64,000 nucleotides of DNA from Streptococcus oralis. Its GTDB lineage: Bacteria > Bacillota > Bacilli > Lactobacillales > Streptococcaceae. The notes under the pieces were generated by a model. That model was not told the DNA's origin, made no database searches, and saw nothing but the letters and a program-made list of their open reading frames with translations. Shown here one piece after another: positions 1 to 8,341 of this stretch. The DNA is taken from NCBI RefSeq assembly GCF_022749195.1, contig NZ_CP094226.1, positions 584,001-648,000 on the forward strand, read 5' to 3'. Within the stretch, counting starts at the first letter, position 1, and every line of letters starts with the position of its first letter. The translations under genes were made by a program, and so were the position numbers.

Positions 1-1
1 T

Positions 2-826
2 AGCCTTTATCGCTATTATCAAAATCATCGCATAGAGGGAACGCAGTTAATGTCTTGGAAACAAGTGATCAAAAATGGTAGTGAAACGGTCAAAAAGCAA
101 AATGCAACTGATGGAGATCTCTACATTGCTTATTCCTTGATTGAAGCTTCTAAGCAGTGGCCAGATAAAGCACAGGAATACCAAGAACAGGCTAAAAAAA
201 TCTTAGAAGATATTCTTCGATACAATTACAATAAAGAGACAGGTGTTTTAACAGTAGGGAACTGGGCAAATAAGAATTCCGATTATTATTACTTGATGCG
301 TACGTCTGACACCTTACCTCACTATTTCCAATCTTTTTATGACCTGACTGGAAATAAACAGTGGTTAGACATTAAGGATAAGATGCTTGGCCAACTAGAG
401 CAAATCAGTTCTCAATCTGATACGGGTCTCTTGCCAGACTTTATCTGGGCTGAGAAGTCTGGGGCACGTCTTGTTGATGCCAACACTATCGAATCTCAAT
501 ACGATGGGGCGTACTCTTATAACGCTTGTCGTTTGCCATATCACTTGTCACAGAGTCAGGATGAAAGAAGCCAAAAACTCGTTCAAAAGATGATGGATTT
601 CTTTATGAAAGAGCAACGCATTTATGCTGGTTATGACTTGAACGGAACGGCCCTCAATCAATACCAGGCAGGTAGTTTCTTGGCACCGATTACCTATGCA
701 TCTGACAAGGGAGAAGGTTATCTGAAACTTCTTCAGCAAAATAAATACATTTTCACACAAGATTTACCTTTGGACAACTACTATGATGCAACGATGATTA
801 CCATGATTGCTCTAGAGATGTTCTAG
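2..826 (+). CDS. Glycoside hydrolase family 8 protein, 5' end outside window
   Basis: The reading frame is open from the first full codon of the window, so the true start lies upstream; the internal ATG at 50 is unlikely to be the start. The segment starting around position 119 (ATDGDLYIAYSLIEASKQW) fits the classical GH8 signature A-[ST]-D-[AG]-D-x2-[IM]-A...[FW] at every position I can check, including the conserved aspartates. GH8 enzymes cleave beta-1,4 glucan- or chitosan-like polysaccharides. About 275 residues are visible, roughly the C-terminal two thirds of a typical family member. Signal peptide or membrane anchor cannot be judged because the N-terminus is missing. It is followed at once by a hairpin terminator, so it is the last gene of its unit. 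Family assignment is firm; the substrate is unknown. Confidence 0.85.
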   Translation, partial: SLYRYYQNHRIEGTQLMSWKQVIKNGSETVKKQNATDGDLYIAYSLIEASKQWPDKAQEYQEQAKKILEDILRYNYNKETGVLTVGNWANKNSDYYYLMRTSDTLPHYFQSFYDLTGNKQWLDIKDKMLGQLEQISSQSDTGLLPDFIWAEKSGARLVDANTIESQYDGAYSYNACRLPYHLSQSQDERSQKLVQKMMDFFMKEQRIYAGYDLNGTALNQYQAGSFLAPITYASDKGEGYLKLLQQNKYIFTQDLPLDNYYDATMITMIALEMF

Positions 827-830
827 GATG

Positions 831-866
831 AAAAGGGAGGGCTAGTTTTACTAGCTCTCTTTTTGA
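831..866 (+). terminator. Rho-independent terminator after the GH8 gene
   Basis: A G-rich arm (AAAGGGAGGGCTAG) is answered by CTAGCTCTCTTTTT across a short T-rich loop, with one bulged or wobble position, and ends in a T run. It starts 5 nt after the stop codon. Confidence 0.8.
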
Positions 867-910
867 TAGGATTTTCATCTTTTTTCAAAAAAGGAATTTC
901 ATCAGCTTTA

Positions 911-919
911 TGGTATAAT
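911..919 (+). promoter_or_regulatory. Extended -10 promoter of the HAD-cyclophilin gene
   Basis: TGG followed by a perfect TATAAT 29 nt before the ATG at 949. No good -35 hexamer is visible, which is common for extended -10 promoters. Confidence 0.6.
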
Positions 920-948
920 GGAAAGAGTGATGGAAAAGAGGTAGAGAG

Positions 949-2349
949 ATGGATGCGAAATTAAAATACAAGGCAAAGAAGATTAAAATCATCTTTTTTG
1001 ATATTGATGATACCTTACGTACGTCAAAGACAGGTTTTATTCCAGCTACAATTCCCACTGTCTTTAAACAGTTACGTGAGAAAGGAATTTTAACAGGAAT
1101 TGCCTCTGGTCGTGGTATTTTCGGTGTTGTTTCAGAGATTCGTGAGCTCAAACCTGACTTTTTTGTAACCCTAAATGGGGGCTATATAGAAGATAAAAAA
1201 GGGAAGGTGATTTATCAGCATCAGATTGACAAGTCAGATGTTGAGGAGTATGTCTCTTGGACGAAGGAAGAGGGAATTGAGTATGGCTTGGTTGGCAGTC
1301 ATGACGCCAAACTTTCTACTCGAACAGAACTGATCAGTGAGGCTATTGACCCGATTTATCCAAACTTGGATGTGGATCCTAACTTCCATGAAAAAGCAGA
1401 TATTTACCAGATGTGGACCTTTGAAGATAGAGGGGATGACTTGCGGTTACCAGATAGTCTCTCTGGTAAACTTCGCATGGTGCGTTGGCATGAACATTCA
1501 TCTGATATCGTACCGATTTCAGGATCCAAAGCAACTGGTGTTGCCAAGGTTGTAGAATATCTAGGCTTGAAACCAGAAAATGTTATGGTCTTTGGAGATG
1601 GGCTCAATGACTTGGAACTCTTTGATTATGCTGGAATCAGTATTGCTATGGGAGTTTCCCATGAAAAAATCAAAGAAAAAGCAGATTATATTACAAAAAC
1701 AGTAGAAGAAGATGGTATTTTTGATGCCTTAGAAGGATTTGGTATGGTAGAAAAAGAATTGCATTTCCCACAAGTAGAAATTGAAACAGTAGAAGGTCCT
1801 CTTGCGACCATTAAGACAAATCACGGAGACTTGCGTATCAAGCTCTTCCCTGAACATGCTCCTAAAACAGTAGCCAACTTTGTTGCTCTGTCAAAAGACG
1901 GTTACTATGATGGTGTGATTTTCCACCGTATTATCAAGGACTTTATGATCCAAGGTGGAGACCCAACTGGTACTGGTATGGGTGGTGAGTCAATTTATGG
2001 ACAAGCTTTTGAAGATGAATTTTCTGAAGAACTTTATAATATCCGTGGCGCCCTTTCTATGGCCAATGCGGGTCCAAATACCAATGGTAGCCAGTTCTTT
2101 ATCGTGCAAAACCAACATTTGCCGTACTCTAAGAAAGAGATTGCGCGTGGTGGCTGGCCTGAACCAATTGCTGAGATTTATGCAGAACAAGGTGGAACTC
2201 CTCACCTTGACCGTCGCCATACTGTTTTTGGGCAATTGGTGGACGCAGAATCGTTTGCGGTCTTGGATGCCATTGCAGCTGTTGAGACAGGTGCAATGGA
2301 CAAGCCAGTTAAAGATGTAGTAATTGAAACGATTGAAATTGAGGACTAG
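949..2349 (+). CDS. HAD (Cof-type) phosphatase fused to cyclophilin peptidyl-prolyl isomerase
   Basis: This 466-residue protein has two domains. Residues 1 to about 270 are a Cof/IIB HAD hydrolase: the nucleophile motif DIDDT is at 18-22 and the late motif GDGLND near 216-221. Residues from about 278 to the end are a cyclophilin (FHRII, GSQFFI and the HTVFG segment), which isomerises Xaa-Pro bonds. There is no signal peptide, so the PPIase acts in the cytosol, unlike the secreted streptococcal foldases. The start is the ATG after GAGGTAGAGAG. The same fusion is known in pneumococci. The S1-domain gene begins one base after its stop, so the two are co-transcribed. The HAD substrate is not evident from sequence. 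Confidence 0.93.
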   Translation: MDAKLKYKAKKIKIIFFDIDDTLRTSKTGFIPATIPTVFKQLREKGILTGIASGRGIFGVVSEIRELKPDFFVTLNGGYIEDKKGKVIYQHQIDKSDVEEYVSWTKEEGIEYGLVGSHDAKLSTRTELISEAIDPIYPNLDVDPNFHEKADIYQMWTFEDRGDDLRLPDSLSGKLRMVRWHEHSSDIVPISGSKATGVAKVVEYLGLKPENVMVFGDGLNDLELFDYAGISIAMGVSHEKIKEKADYITKTVEEDGIFDALEGFGMVEKELHFPQVEIETVEGPLATIKTNHGDLRIKLFPEHAPKTVANFVALSKDGYYDGVIFHRIIKDFMIQGGDPTGTGMGGESIYGQAFEDEFSEELYNIRGALSMANAGPNTNGSQFFIVQNQHLPYSKKEIARGGWPEPIAEIYAEQGGTPHLDRRHTVFGQLVDAESFAVLDAIAAVETGAMDKPVKDVVIETIEIED

Positions 2350-2350
2350 A

Positions 2351-2710
2351 ATGAAAATTGGTGATAAGCTAACTGGGCGTATTACGGGAATTCAGCCCTA
2401 TGGTGCCTTTGTCGAGTTAGAGACAGGGGTGACAGGGCTGATTCACATCTCGGAAATCCGAACGGGATTTATTGAGAATATCTATGATATTTTAAAAATT
2501 GGTGATGAGGTTCAAGTACAGGTGGTGGATTTTGACGAATACACTGGGAAGGCTAGTCTTTCTATCCGTACTTTGGAAGAGGAGAAACATCAATTGCCAA
2601 GACGGAGACGTTTTTCAAATGATCGTATCAAGCACGGTTTTGCACCACTTGGACGAATGATGCCTGTTTGGACGCGTGAGGCACTTGAGCATTTAAAGAA
2701 GAAACCATAA
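2351..2710 (+). CDS. cvfD: S1 RNA-binding domain protein, CvfD/GSP13 type
   Basis: A 119-residue cytosolic protein starting at the ATG immediately after the upstream stop (the only start with correct spacing and an S1 fold from residue 1). Residues 1-75 form a single S1 domain (MKIGDKLTGRI, YGAFVELETG, GLIHISEI, VQVQVVDFD), followed by a basic arginine-rich segment and a short tail. In S. pneumoniae this family (CvfD, formerly YugI) is a post-transcriptional regulator affecting stress and virulence gene expression; the role here is inferred from that homology. It lies one base downstream of the HAD-cyclophilin gene. No clear terminator follows; the next gene has its own promoter. Confidence 0.85.
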   Translation: MKIGDKLTGRITGIQPYGAFVELETGVTGLIHISEIRTGFIENIYDILKIGDEVQVQVVDFDEYTGKASLSIRTLEEEKHQLPRRRRFSNDRIKHGFAPLGRMMPVWTREALEHLKKKP

Positions 2711-2729
2711 ATACGATTATCCAAATCAT

Positions 2730-2757
2730 TTGTAATATTAACATAATTTGTTATAAT
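2730..2757 (+). promoter_or_regulatory. Promoter of the TrmN6-like gene, predicting a leaderless mRNA
   Basis: TTGTAA, 16-nt spacer, TATAAT, with only 6 nt between the -10 hexamer and the ATG at 2764. The expected transcription start falls on or next to the start codon and there is no Shine-Dalgarno sequence. Confidence 0.65.
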
Positions 2758-2763
2758 AAAAGT

Positions 2764-3513
2764 ATGAAAGAAGAACAGTTGTTAAAACCAGGAGAGCGAA
2801 TCAATCAGCTCTTTTCAACAGATATCAAGATCATTCAAAATAGAGAGGTGTTTAGCTATTCGGTGGATAGTGTTCTTTTATCACGCTTTCCTCGCTTCCC
2901 TAAACGGGGGTTAATTGTGGACTTTTGTGCTGGAAATGGTGCAGTGGGACTTTTTGCTAGTTCACGTACTCAGGCGCGGATAATATCTGTGGAGATTCAG
3001 GAGCGTTTGGCGGATATGGCAGAGCGTTCGGTTCAGTTGAATGGCTTGGAAGAGCAGATGCAGGTCATCTGTGATGATTTGAAAAATATGCCTGCCCACA
3101 TTCAGGGAAGTAAGGTGGATATGATTTTGTGTAATCCGCCTTATTTTAAGGTGGATCCGCATTCTAATCTGAACGAGAGTGAACATTACCTTCTGGCCAG
3201 ACACGAAATTACGACTAACCTGAAAGAAATTTGCCGTAGTGCTCAGAGTATTCTCAAGTCTAATGGCCGTTTGGCCATGGTTCATCGTCCAGATCGACTT
3301 TTGGATATTCTAGACATGCTTCAACGCCATAATTTGGCCCCCAAGCGCCTGCAATTTGTCTATCCTAAACGTGAGAAGGAGGCCAATATGCTCTTAATCG
3401 AAGCTATCAAGGATGGATCGACCAGTGGCTTTAAGGTCTTGCCACCTCTCATCGTTCACAATGATGATGGTTCCTATACACCAGAAATTCAAGAGATTTA
3501 CTATGGATCATAA
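2764..3513 (+). CDS. tRNA1(Val) adenine-37 N6-methyltransferase-like protein
   Basis: The 249-residue protein is a class I SAM-dependent methyltransferase. The SAM-binding motif [11 protein letters not shown] lies around residues 57-67 and the N6-adenine signature NPPYF around 126-130. The length and N-terminus ([11 protein letters not shown]...[13 protein letters not shown]) match the TrmN6/YabB family, which methylates A37 of tRNA1(Val) in E. coli. The exact target in streptococci is inferred. No ribosome-binding site precedes the ATG, consistent with the promoter placed directly upstream. Its last 11 nt overlap the GIY-YIG gene, the same pairing seen in other Firmicutes (yabB-yazA). Confidence 0.85.
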   Translation: MKEEQLLKPGERINQLFSTDIKIIQNREVFSYSVDSVLLSRFPRFPKRGLIVDFCAGNGAVGLFASSRTQARIISVEIQERLADMAERSVQLNGLEEQMQVICDDLKNMPAHIQGSKVDMILCNPPYFKVDPHSNLNESEHYLLARHEITTNLKEICRSAQSILKSNGRLAMVHRPDRLLDILDMLQRHNLAPKRLQFVYPKREKEANMLLIEAIKDGSTSGFKVLPPLIVHNDDGSYTPEIQEIYYGS

Positions 3514-3787
3514 GGCATATATGTACGTGGTGGAGTGCCGCGACGGTTCTTACTATACGGGCTATACAACGGATGTGAAGAGGCGCCTTGCCGTTCATAA
3601 TAGTGGTAAGGGAGCCAAGTATACCCGAGCTCGATTACCAGTCAAACTTATCTATGTAGAGGGTTTTGCCACTAAGGAAGAAGCCATGTCTGCTGAAGCT
3701 CTCCTCAAACGCAAGAAACGTCTACAGAAAGAACGATTTTTATCCGAAAATCAAGAGAAAAATCTAGTCAATCATATTGATGTCTAA
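3503..3787 (+). CDS. GIY-YIG nuclease-fold protein, YazA/UPF0213 family
   Basis: A 94-residue protein with the GIY-YIG core ([17 protein letters not shown], then [17 protein letters not shown]), covering almost its full length. I chose the ATG at 3503: the frame is open further upstream but the family starts just before the YxYVVEC strand, and an 11-nt overlap with the methyltransferase gives translational coupling. Single-domain GIY-YIG proteins of this kind lack the extra domains of UvrC or homing nucleases, and their cellular role is poorly defined. A terminator begins directly after the stop. Confidence 0.85.
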   Translation: MDHKAYMYVVECRDGSYYTGYTTDVKRRLAVHNSGKGAKYTRARLPVKLIYVEGFATKEEAMSAEALLKRKKRLQKERFLSENQEKNLVNHIDV

Positions 3788-3788
3788 C

Positions 3789-3814
3789 GAGGAGTCCTTT
3801 GACTCCTCTTACTT
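3789..3814 (+). terminator. Terminator after the GIY-YIG gene
   Basis: Perfect 8-bp stem GAGGAGTC / GACTCCTC with a CTTT loop, followed by TTACTTTT. Confidence 0.8.
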
Positions 3815-3843
3815 TTGTCAAAAGAGGAAAAAAGTGCTAAAAT
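3815..3843 (+). promoter_or_regulatory. Promoter of ppaC
   Basis: TTGTCA, 17-nt spacer, TAAAAT, with a TGC extension in front of the -10. It lies directly behind the preceding terminator. Confidence 0.7.
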
Positions 3844-3872
3844 AAGATGAATAAATTTAAAGAGGTATTATC

Positions 3873-4808
3873 ATGTCTAAGATTCTAGTATTTGGTCACC
3901 AAAATCCAGACTCAGATGCCATCGGGTCATCTGTAGCCTTTGCTTATCTTGCAAAAGAGGCTTATGGATTGGACACAGAAGCAGTAGCACTTGGAACACC
4001 AAACGAAGAAACAGCCTATGTATTGAACTATTTTGGTGTTGAAGCACCACGCGTCATCACATCAGCTAAAGCAGAAGGTGTAGAGCAAGTTATCTTAACG
4101 GACCACAATGAATTCCAACAGTCTGTATCAGATATCGCTGAAGTAGAAGTTTACGGTGTTGTAGACCACCACCGTGTAGCTAACTTTGAAACTGCAAGCC
4201 CACTCTACATGCGTTTGGAACCAGTTGGATCTGCGTCTTCAATCGTTTACCGCATGTTCAAAGAACACGGTGTAGCTGTTCCTAAAGAAATCGCAGGTTT
4301 GATGCTTTCAGGTTTGATTTCAGATACTCTTCTTTTGAAATCACCAACAACTCACCCATCTGACAAAGTCATTGCTCCTGAATTGGCTGAATTAGCTGGT
4401 GTCAACTTGGAAGAGTACGGTCTTGCTATGCTCAAGGCTGGTACGAACTTGGCAAGCAAATCTGCTGAGGAATTGATTGACATCGATGCTAAGACCTTTG
4501 AACTCAATGGAAATAAGGTTCGTGTTGCCCAAGTCAATACTGTTGATATTGCTGAAGTCTTGGAACGCCAAGCTGAAATCGAAGCAGCAATGCAAGCAGC
4601 TAATGCAGCAAATGGCTACTCAGATTTTGTTTTGATGATTACAGACATCGTCAACTCAAACTCAGAAATCCTTGCTCTTGGATCAAACATGGACAAGGTG
4701 GAAGCAGCTTTCAACTTCAAACTTGAAAACAACCACGCTTTCCTTGCTGGTGCCGTTTCACGTAAGAAACAAGTGGTACCTCAATTGACTGAAAGCTTTA
4801 ATGGGTAA
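3873..4808 (+). CDS. ppaC: Manganese-dependent inorganic pyrophosphatase (family II)
   Basis: This 311-residue cytosolic enzyme hydrolyses pyrophosphate to drive biosynthesis forward. The N-terminal DHH domain shows the metal-binding motifs [14 protein letters not shown] near residues 6-19, LTDHNE near 75, and VVDHHR near 97; the C-terminal DHHA2 domain ends with the substrate-binding [12 protein letters not shown] segment. Length is typical. The gene is monocistronic by appearance, with its own promoter and an AAAGAGG ribosome-binding site. The codon use looks optimised, as expected for a highly expressed housekeeping gene. Confidence 0.97.
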   Translation: MSKILVFGHQNPDSDAIGSSVAFAYLAKEAYGLDTEAVALGTPNEETAYVLNYFGVEAPRVITSAKAEGVEQVILTDHNEFQQSVSDIAEVEVYGVVDHHRVANFETASPLYMRLEPVGSASSIVYRMFKEHGVAVPKEIAGLMLSGLISDTLLLKSPTTHPSDKVIAPELAELAGVNLEEYGLAMLKAGTNLASKSAEELIDIDAKTFELNGNKVRVAQVNTVDIAEVLERQAEIEAAMQAANAANGYSDFVLMITDIVNSNSEILALGSNMDKVEAAFNFKLENNHAFLAGAVSRKKQVVPQLTESFNG

Positions 4809-4861
4809 TTCTTAAGGAATATTTGGAACTGTTAATTTGACTATTTATAGAAGGTGATAGC

Positions 4862-5188
4862 ATGATGCGATTGATTGAAGGACTGCGCTTTTTGGTTGAG
4901 GCTGTGGCAATCCTTGGTCTTTTCTCCGTGTCTGTGACACAAATTTCTTGGCTAAAAAAATTCCTATTTTTTCTTCTAGCAGTTCTATTAATCTTATTTT
5001 GGGCGCGATATATGGCACCAAAATCTCCACATGCTTTTAAAAAATGGCATCGCCTCATTGCTGAGACATCGATTTTTATTTTAGTTAGTGGTAGTTTTTG
5101 GCATTTGTATGGATTGCAAATAGGAATCCTATACTTAGATCTGTCTTTTGGAAGTTTGGGTCTGCTTTATTATTTTCAGCTAGAGTGA
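4862..5188 (+). CDS. Small membrane protein, YrdB/DUF2568 family
   Basis: A 108-residue protein with three to four hydrophobic segments (starting about residues 9-25, 30-50, 65-85 and 87-105). The opening EGLRFLVEAVAILGLF and the later WHRLIAETSIFI fit the YrdB/DUF2568 family, whose function is unknown. It is preceded by GAAGGTG and sits alone between ppaC and a hairpin terminator. A second ATG one codon in (MRLIEG) is an equally possible start. Confidence 0.7.
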   Translation: MMRLIEGLRFLVEAVAILGLFSVSVTQISWLKKFLFFLLAVLLILFWARYMAPKSPHAFKKWHRLIAETSIFILVSGSFWHLYGLQIGILYLDLSFGSLGLLYYFQLE

Positions 5189-5273
5189 TTCTTATAATAT
5201 AGTCAATGAATTATTTAAATGGTAATTATTTGACTAGAGATTGACACGAGAAAACGATGTTTTCCTTATAGCT

Positions 5274-5298
5274 AAAGGGGTTTCGGCTCCTTTTTTTC
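5274..5298 (+). terminator. Terminator hairpin just upstream of the YiiX-like gene
   Basis: AAAGGGG / CTCCTTT stem (one G-T wobble) with a TTTCGG loop and a run of seven Ts, ending only 12 nt before the ATG at 5311 and overlapping the region before its ribosome-binding site. It can end the YrdB transcript. Because a TTGACA lies upstream at 5241-5246, it could also act as an attenuator. Confidence 0.75.
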
Positions 5299-5310
5299 TA
5301 GGAGAGAAAG

Positions 5311-5823
5311 ATGTTAGAAAATGGTGATTTGATTTTTGTGAAGGATCTTTCAGATATGGGGCAGGCCATCCAGGCTTCCACTGGGAACTATAGTCATGTA
5401 GCTATCTTTTTGGACGGATTGATCTATCATGCTAGTGGGCAAGCAGGTGTTATTTGTCAAGAACCAGCTGAATTTTTTGAACCGACTCATCTCTATGACC
5501 TTTATGTCTATCCAGAGCTGGAAGCTGACTTGGTAAAGGAAAGAGCTGGCAAACATTTAGGTGCACCCTATAATGCCTCTTTTTATCAAGATGGGCCTGG
5601 CTTTTACTGCTCCCAGTATATCGCGGAAATTCTTCCTATTTTTGAGACTATTCCGATGCAATTTGGGGACGGGGAGCAGGAGATTAGTGATTTTTGGAGA
5701 GAATACTACAAGAAACTCGAACTTCCAGTGCCTCTGAATCAACCAGGGAGCAATCCTAGTCAACTAGCAGCATCCCCCCTTTTAGAATGTAAAGAAAGGA
5801 ATCTTCATGATTCAGATTTTTAA
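5311..5823 (+). CDS. YiiX/YebB-like permuted NlpC/P60 cysteine hydrolase
   Basis: The 170-residue protein has the circularly permuted papain-like layout of the YiiX/YaeF family. An N-terminal strand GDLIFVKD is followed by the catalytic-histidine motif NYSHVAIF near residues 27-34, and a later cysteine occurs in FYCSQYIAE near 96-104. These are candidate catalytic residues. The family is thought to cleave amide or thioester bonds, and the substrate here is not known. No signal peptide is present. RBS AGGAGAG precedes the ATG. Its last 17 nt overlap the next gene, so the pair is translationally coupled. Confidence 0.75.
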   Translation: MLENGDLIFVKDLSDMGQAIQASTGNYSHVAIFLDGLIYHASGQAGVICQEPAEFFEPTHLYDLYVYPELEADLVKERAGKHLGAPYNASFYQDGPGFYCSQYIAEILPIFETIPMQFGDGEQEISDFWREYYKKLELPVPLNQPGSNPSQLAASPLLECKERNLHDSDF

Positions 5824-6457
5824 TCCCTCCCGTTTGACTCGGCAGCCATTTTTTATAGATTTGGTGGACTATCTGAACCAGCATGACGATGTGACTCTAC
5901 GAGAAATCAAGGCTCGGTTTCCAGATGTTGCAGTTGATAAACTGATGGAAGAGTTTATCAAGGCAGGCTTGATCCTAAGGGAAAACAAACGCTATTATCT
6001 CAATCTCCCTTTTTTAGAATCTACGGATAATTTAGCCCTTGACCAAGAAATTTTTATCAGAGAGGACAGTCCAGTTTATCAAGCCTTGCTAGAGAAGACT
6101 TTTGAGACAGAATTGCGCAATCAAACCAATGCAGCTATCTTAGTTGAAAAGTCTGACTTTGCAAGAGAAAAGATGTCCCTGTCTAATTATTTCTACAAGG
6201 TCAAGCACCAATATCCTTTGACAGAAAAACAGCAGGAACTCTATGCCATTTTGGGAGATGTCAATCTTGAGTACGCCCTCAAGTATATGACGACCTTTTT
6301 ACTGAAGTTTCTCAAAAAAGACCAGCTGATACAGAAACGCCGTGATATCTTCGTTGAGAGTCTAGTCGTCTTGGGCTATATTGTGCAAAACGAAGAAGGG
6401 AAGTATGAGTTGGCTGTTGATTTCGACAAGGAACGGTTGATTTTCTATTTACCTTAA
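5807..6457 (+). CDS. DUF1803-family protein of streptococci
   Basis: A 216-residue soluble protein without signal or membrane segments. Its N-terminal part (FFIDLVDYLNQHDDVTLREIKARF...LMEEFIKAGLI) looks like a winged-helix-type fold. The overall length and composition match DUF1803, a family found essentially in streptococci with no assigned function. RBS AAAGAAAGG lies inside the upstream gene, with which it overlaps by 17 nt. A DNA-binding role is only a suggestion from the predicted fold. Confidence 0.65.
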   Translation: MIQIFNPSRLTRQPFFIDLVDYLNQHDDVTLREIKARFPDVAVDKLMEEFIKAGLILRENKRYYLNLPFLESTDNLALDQEIFIREDSPVYQALLEKTFETELRNQTNAAILVEKSDFAREKMSLSNYFYKVKHQYPLTEKQQELYAILGDVNLEYALKYMTTFLLKFLKKDQLIQKRRDIFVESLVVLGYIVQNEEGKYELAVDFDKERLIFYLP

Positions 6458-6480
6458 TTGCTTCATTTTGAGCAGATTGT

Positions 6481-6526
6481 TTGACTTTACTAAAGAATAA
6501 GCATAAACTAAATGTAAGCGATAACG
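6481..6526 (+). promoter_or_regulatory. Promoter with cre-like CcpA box for csbD
   Basis: Promoter TTGACT, 17-nt spacer, TAAACT (6481-6509). TGTAAGCGATAACG at 6513-6526 matches the cre consensus TGWAANCGNTNWCA in all but the last base and covers the expected transcription start. CcpA binding there would repress the gene when glucose is plentiful. Confidence 0.65.
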
Positions 6527-6558
6527 TTTATCGTATTAAAAGCAAAGGAGACAGAACT

Positions 6559-6759
6559 ATGTCACTTGAAAATAAATTGGATCAAGCAACTGGTGCTATC
6601 AAAGAAGGATTTGGTAAAGTTACTGGTGATAGCAAGACAGAAGCAGAAGGTGCTGTAGAAAAAACAGTTGCCAAAGCAAAAGAAGTTGTTGAAGATGCTA
6701 AAGGTGCTGTAGAAGGTGCCGTTGAAGGTCTTAAAAATTCATTTAAGAAAGAAGACTAA
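6559..6759 (+). CDS. CsbD-family stress protein
   Basis: The 66-residue protein begins [20 protein letters not shown] and continues with the [10 protein letters not shown] segment, the CsbD signature. It is very rich in Ala, Lys, Glu and Gly, and likely disordered or loosely helical. CsbD proteins are abundant stress-induced proteins of unknown mechanism. The ATG at 6559 has a strong AAAGGAG 8 nt upstream; the frame is open back to 6481 but that segment carries the promoter and cre box, so it is not coding. A strong hairpin follows one base after the stop. Confidence 0.88.
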   Translation: MSLENKLDQATGAIKEGFGKVTGDSKTEAEGAVEKTVAKAKEVVEDAKGAVEGAVEGLKNSFKKED

Positions 6760-6760
6760 A

Positions 6761-6793
6761 AAAATCAAGGGAATGTTTCCCTTGATTTTTTTA
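6761..6793. terminator. Bidirectional terminator between csbD and murE
   Basis: Perfect 13-bp stem (AAAATCAAGGGAA / TTCCCTTGATTTT) with a TGT loop and Ts on one side, As on the other. It serves both converging genes and overlaps the murE stop codon. Confidence 0.9.
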
Positions 6794-8236
6794 TAGATAA
6801 CGTTCTGCGATAGCTGCGTCTCCAGGATAGTCTTCTTTCTTTCCTTGGACGATTTGATAACAATCAGCTCCCTTGCCTGCAATAATCACAGCATCGAGTT
6901 CTTGATTTGTGATGGCCATCGCCGCCTTGATGGCTTCTTCACGATCGGCAATCTTTTCAACAGGATGACTGATGTAGCTGCTGATTTCTTCAGCAATGGC
7001 CATTGGATCTTCATAGTTGGGGTCATCAGCTGTGAGAAAGACTTGAATCTCAGGATGTTGATCGAGGAGGAGACCAAAGTCTTTGCGACGACTCTCCCCC
7101 TTGTTTCCAGTCGAACCGAGAACCAGAGCGATTTTTCCAGTTTGATGAGTTTCAACTACATTGATAAGTTTTTTCAGACTGTCCCCGTTGTGGGCATAGT
7201 CGATGAAGACCTTGGCACTATTTTTTTGAGTGAGAACTTCCATACGTCCAGGAACGCGGGTTGCAGCGATTCCTTTTTTGATATCTTCCAGACTAGCGCC
7301 TAGACGGAGGCAGGCAAGTCCTGCAGCGACTGCATTTTCTTGATTGAAGTGACCTATGAGTTGGATATCATAATCACCAGCGAGTTTACCTGTAGCGGAA
7401 AAGCTAAAGGCTTTGGAATTCTCGATTTGGTTACTTGACTGGCTACCATAGAAGTCATGCTCTTGATGTTCAACTTGTTCTTTCAGTACAGAAAAGTGAT
7501 CCATATCGCTGTTAATGACAACTGCTCGGCTATTTTCCATCAAGAGACGTTTGTGGTAGAAATAATCTTCAAAGCTTGGATGTTCAATTGGTCCGATATG
7601 GTCAGGAGTGATGTTAAGAAAGACACCTACATCAAAGGTCAGACCATATACTCGATGAACAAGATAGGCTTGGCTAGAAACTTCCATTACAAGATGGGTT
7701 CGACCATTCTGAACAGCCTGAGCCATCATGTCGAAAAGATCGATATTTTCAGGTGTTGAGAAGGAAGATTTAAAGAAGGTCTCACCATCCAGAGTTGTGT
7801 TCATAGTTGACAAGAGAGCTGTTGGATAGCGTTGAGATAGGATGTGGTAAGCAAAGTAAGCAGCTGTTGTCTTTCCTTTTGTCCCTGTGAAAGCGAGAAT
7901 TTTGAGTTTCTCTTGTGGATTGCCGTAAAATTCCATCGCAATCAAACTCATGGCTTTTTTGATATCGTTCACAATGATGACGGGGATACCGACTTCGTAG
8001 TCCTTTTCTGCGACATACCAAGCTAATCCTTGACTTATAGCAGAAAGGAGGTATTCTTTTTTAAAGGCAGCGCCTTTGGCAAAAAAAAGAGTTCCTTCTT
8101 TTACTTTTCTGCTGTCGTAACTGATGCTATCAAAAACAACCTCACTGTAGTTGTAGTGGTAATGTCCTTGATCAATAATCTCACGAAAAAGGCCATCTTT
8201 CTTTAAAATATCTAATACGGTTTCAATCTTAATCAT
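6791..8236 (-). CDS. murE: UDP-MurNAc-L-Ala-D-Glu:L-lysine ligase
   Basis: This 481-residue cytosolic Mur ligase adds L-lysine to the peptidoglycan precursor. It has the P-loop GTKGKTT near residue 116, the central domain with HxG-type [21 protein letters not shown], and the C-terminal DDPNYEDP motif. The latter replaces the DNPR of diaminopimelate-specific MurE enzymes and marks lysine specificity, as expected for streptococci. I chose the ATG at 8236 ([11 protein letters not shown]), which gives the known pneumococcal length. An ATG 7 codons upstream would lie within the -10 box. The gene runs opposite to its neighbours and is divergent from the MurJ-like flippase, another step of the same pathway. 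Confidence 0.96.
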   Translation of the reverse strand: MIKIETVLDILKKDGLFREIIDQGHYHYNYSEVVFDSISYDSRKVKEGTLFFAKGAAFKKEYLLSAISQGLAWYVAEKDYEVGIPVIIVNDIKKAMSLIAMEFYGNPQEKLKILAFTGTKGKTTAAYFAYHILSQRYPTALLSTMNTTLDGETFFKSSFSTPENIDLFDMMAQAVQNGRTHLVMEVSSQAYLVHRVYGLTFDVGVFLNITPDHIGPIEHPSFEDYFYHKRLLMENSRAVVINSDMDHFSVLKEQVEHQEHDFYGSQSSNQIENSKAFSFSATGKLAGDYDIQLIGHFNQENAVAAGLACLRLGASLEDIKKGIAATRVPGRMEVLTQKNSAKVFIDYAHNGDSLKKLINVVETHQTGKIALVLGSTGNKGESRRKDFGLLLDQHPEIQVFLTADDPNYEDPMAIAEEISSYISHPVEKIADREEAIKAAMAITNQELDAVIIAGKGADCYQIVQGKKEDYPGDAAIAERYL

Positions 8237-8243
8237 ACTTTCT

Positions 8244-8272
8244 ATTATAAACTTCAAGCCCGAATTTTACAA
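8244..8272 (-). promoter_or_regulatory. murE promoter, predicting a leaderless mRNA
   Basis: On the minus strand: TTGTAA (8272-8267), 17-nt spacer, TATAAT (8249-8244), then 7 nt to the ATG. The expected start of transcription coincides with the start codon, and no Shine-Dalgarno is present. The -35 overlaps that of the divergent promoter. Confidence 0.75.
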
Positions 8273-8294
8273 GTAACAAGGAAAAGTTTATAAT
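8266..8294 (+). promoter_or_regulatory. Promoter of the MurJ/YtgP-like gene
   Basis: TTTACA (8266-8271), 17-nt spacer, TATAAT (8289-8294). Five bases of the -35 are shared with the -35 of the divergent murE promoter. Confidence 0.75.
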
Positions 8295-8341
8295 GGAAGA
8301 TAAGGAACTTTTCCTAGTTATCAAAATTGAATGAGGAAGCT

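Noticed and set aside
6481..6558. Longer N-terminus for the CsbD-like protein
   Set aside because: The extra codons contain the promoter and the cre-like box, and the family starts at MSLENK with AAAGGAG at the right distance.
6845..7303. Plus-strand 152-codon frame inside murE
   Set aside because: Shadow of the murE coding sequence; no ribosome-binding site and no recognisable protein features.
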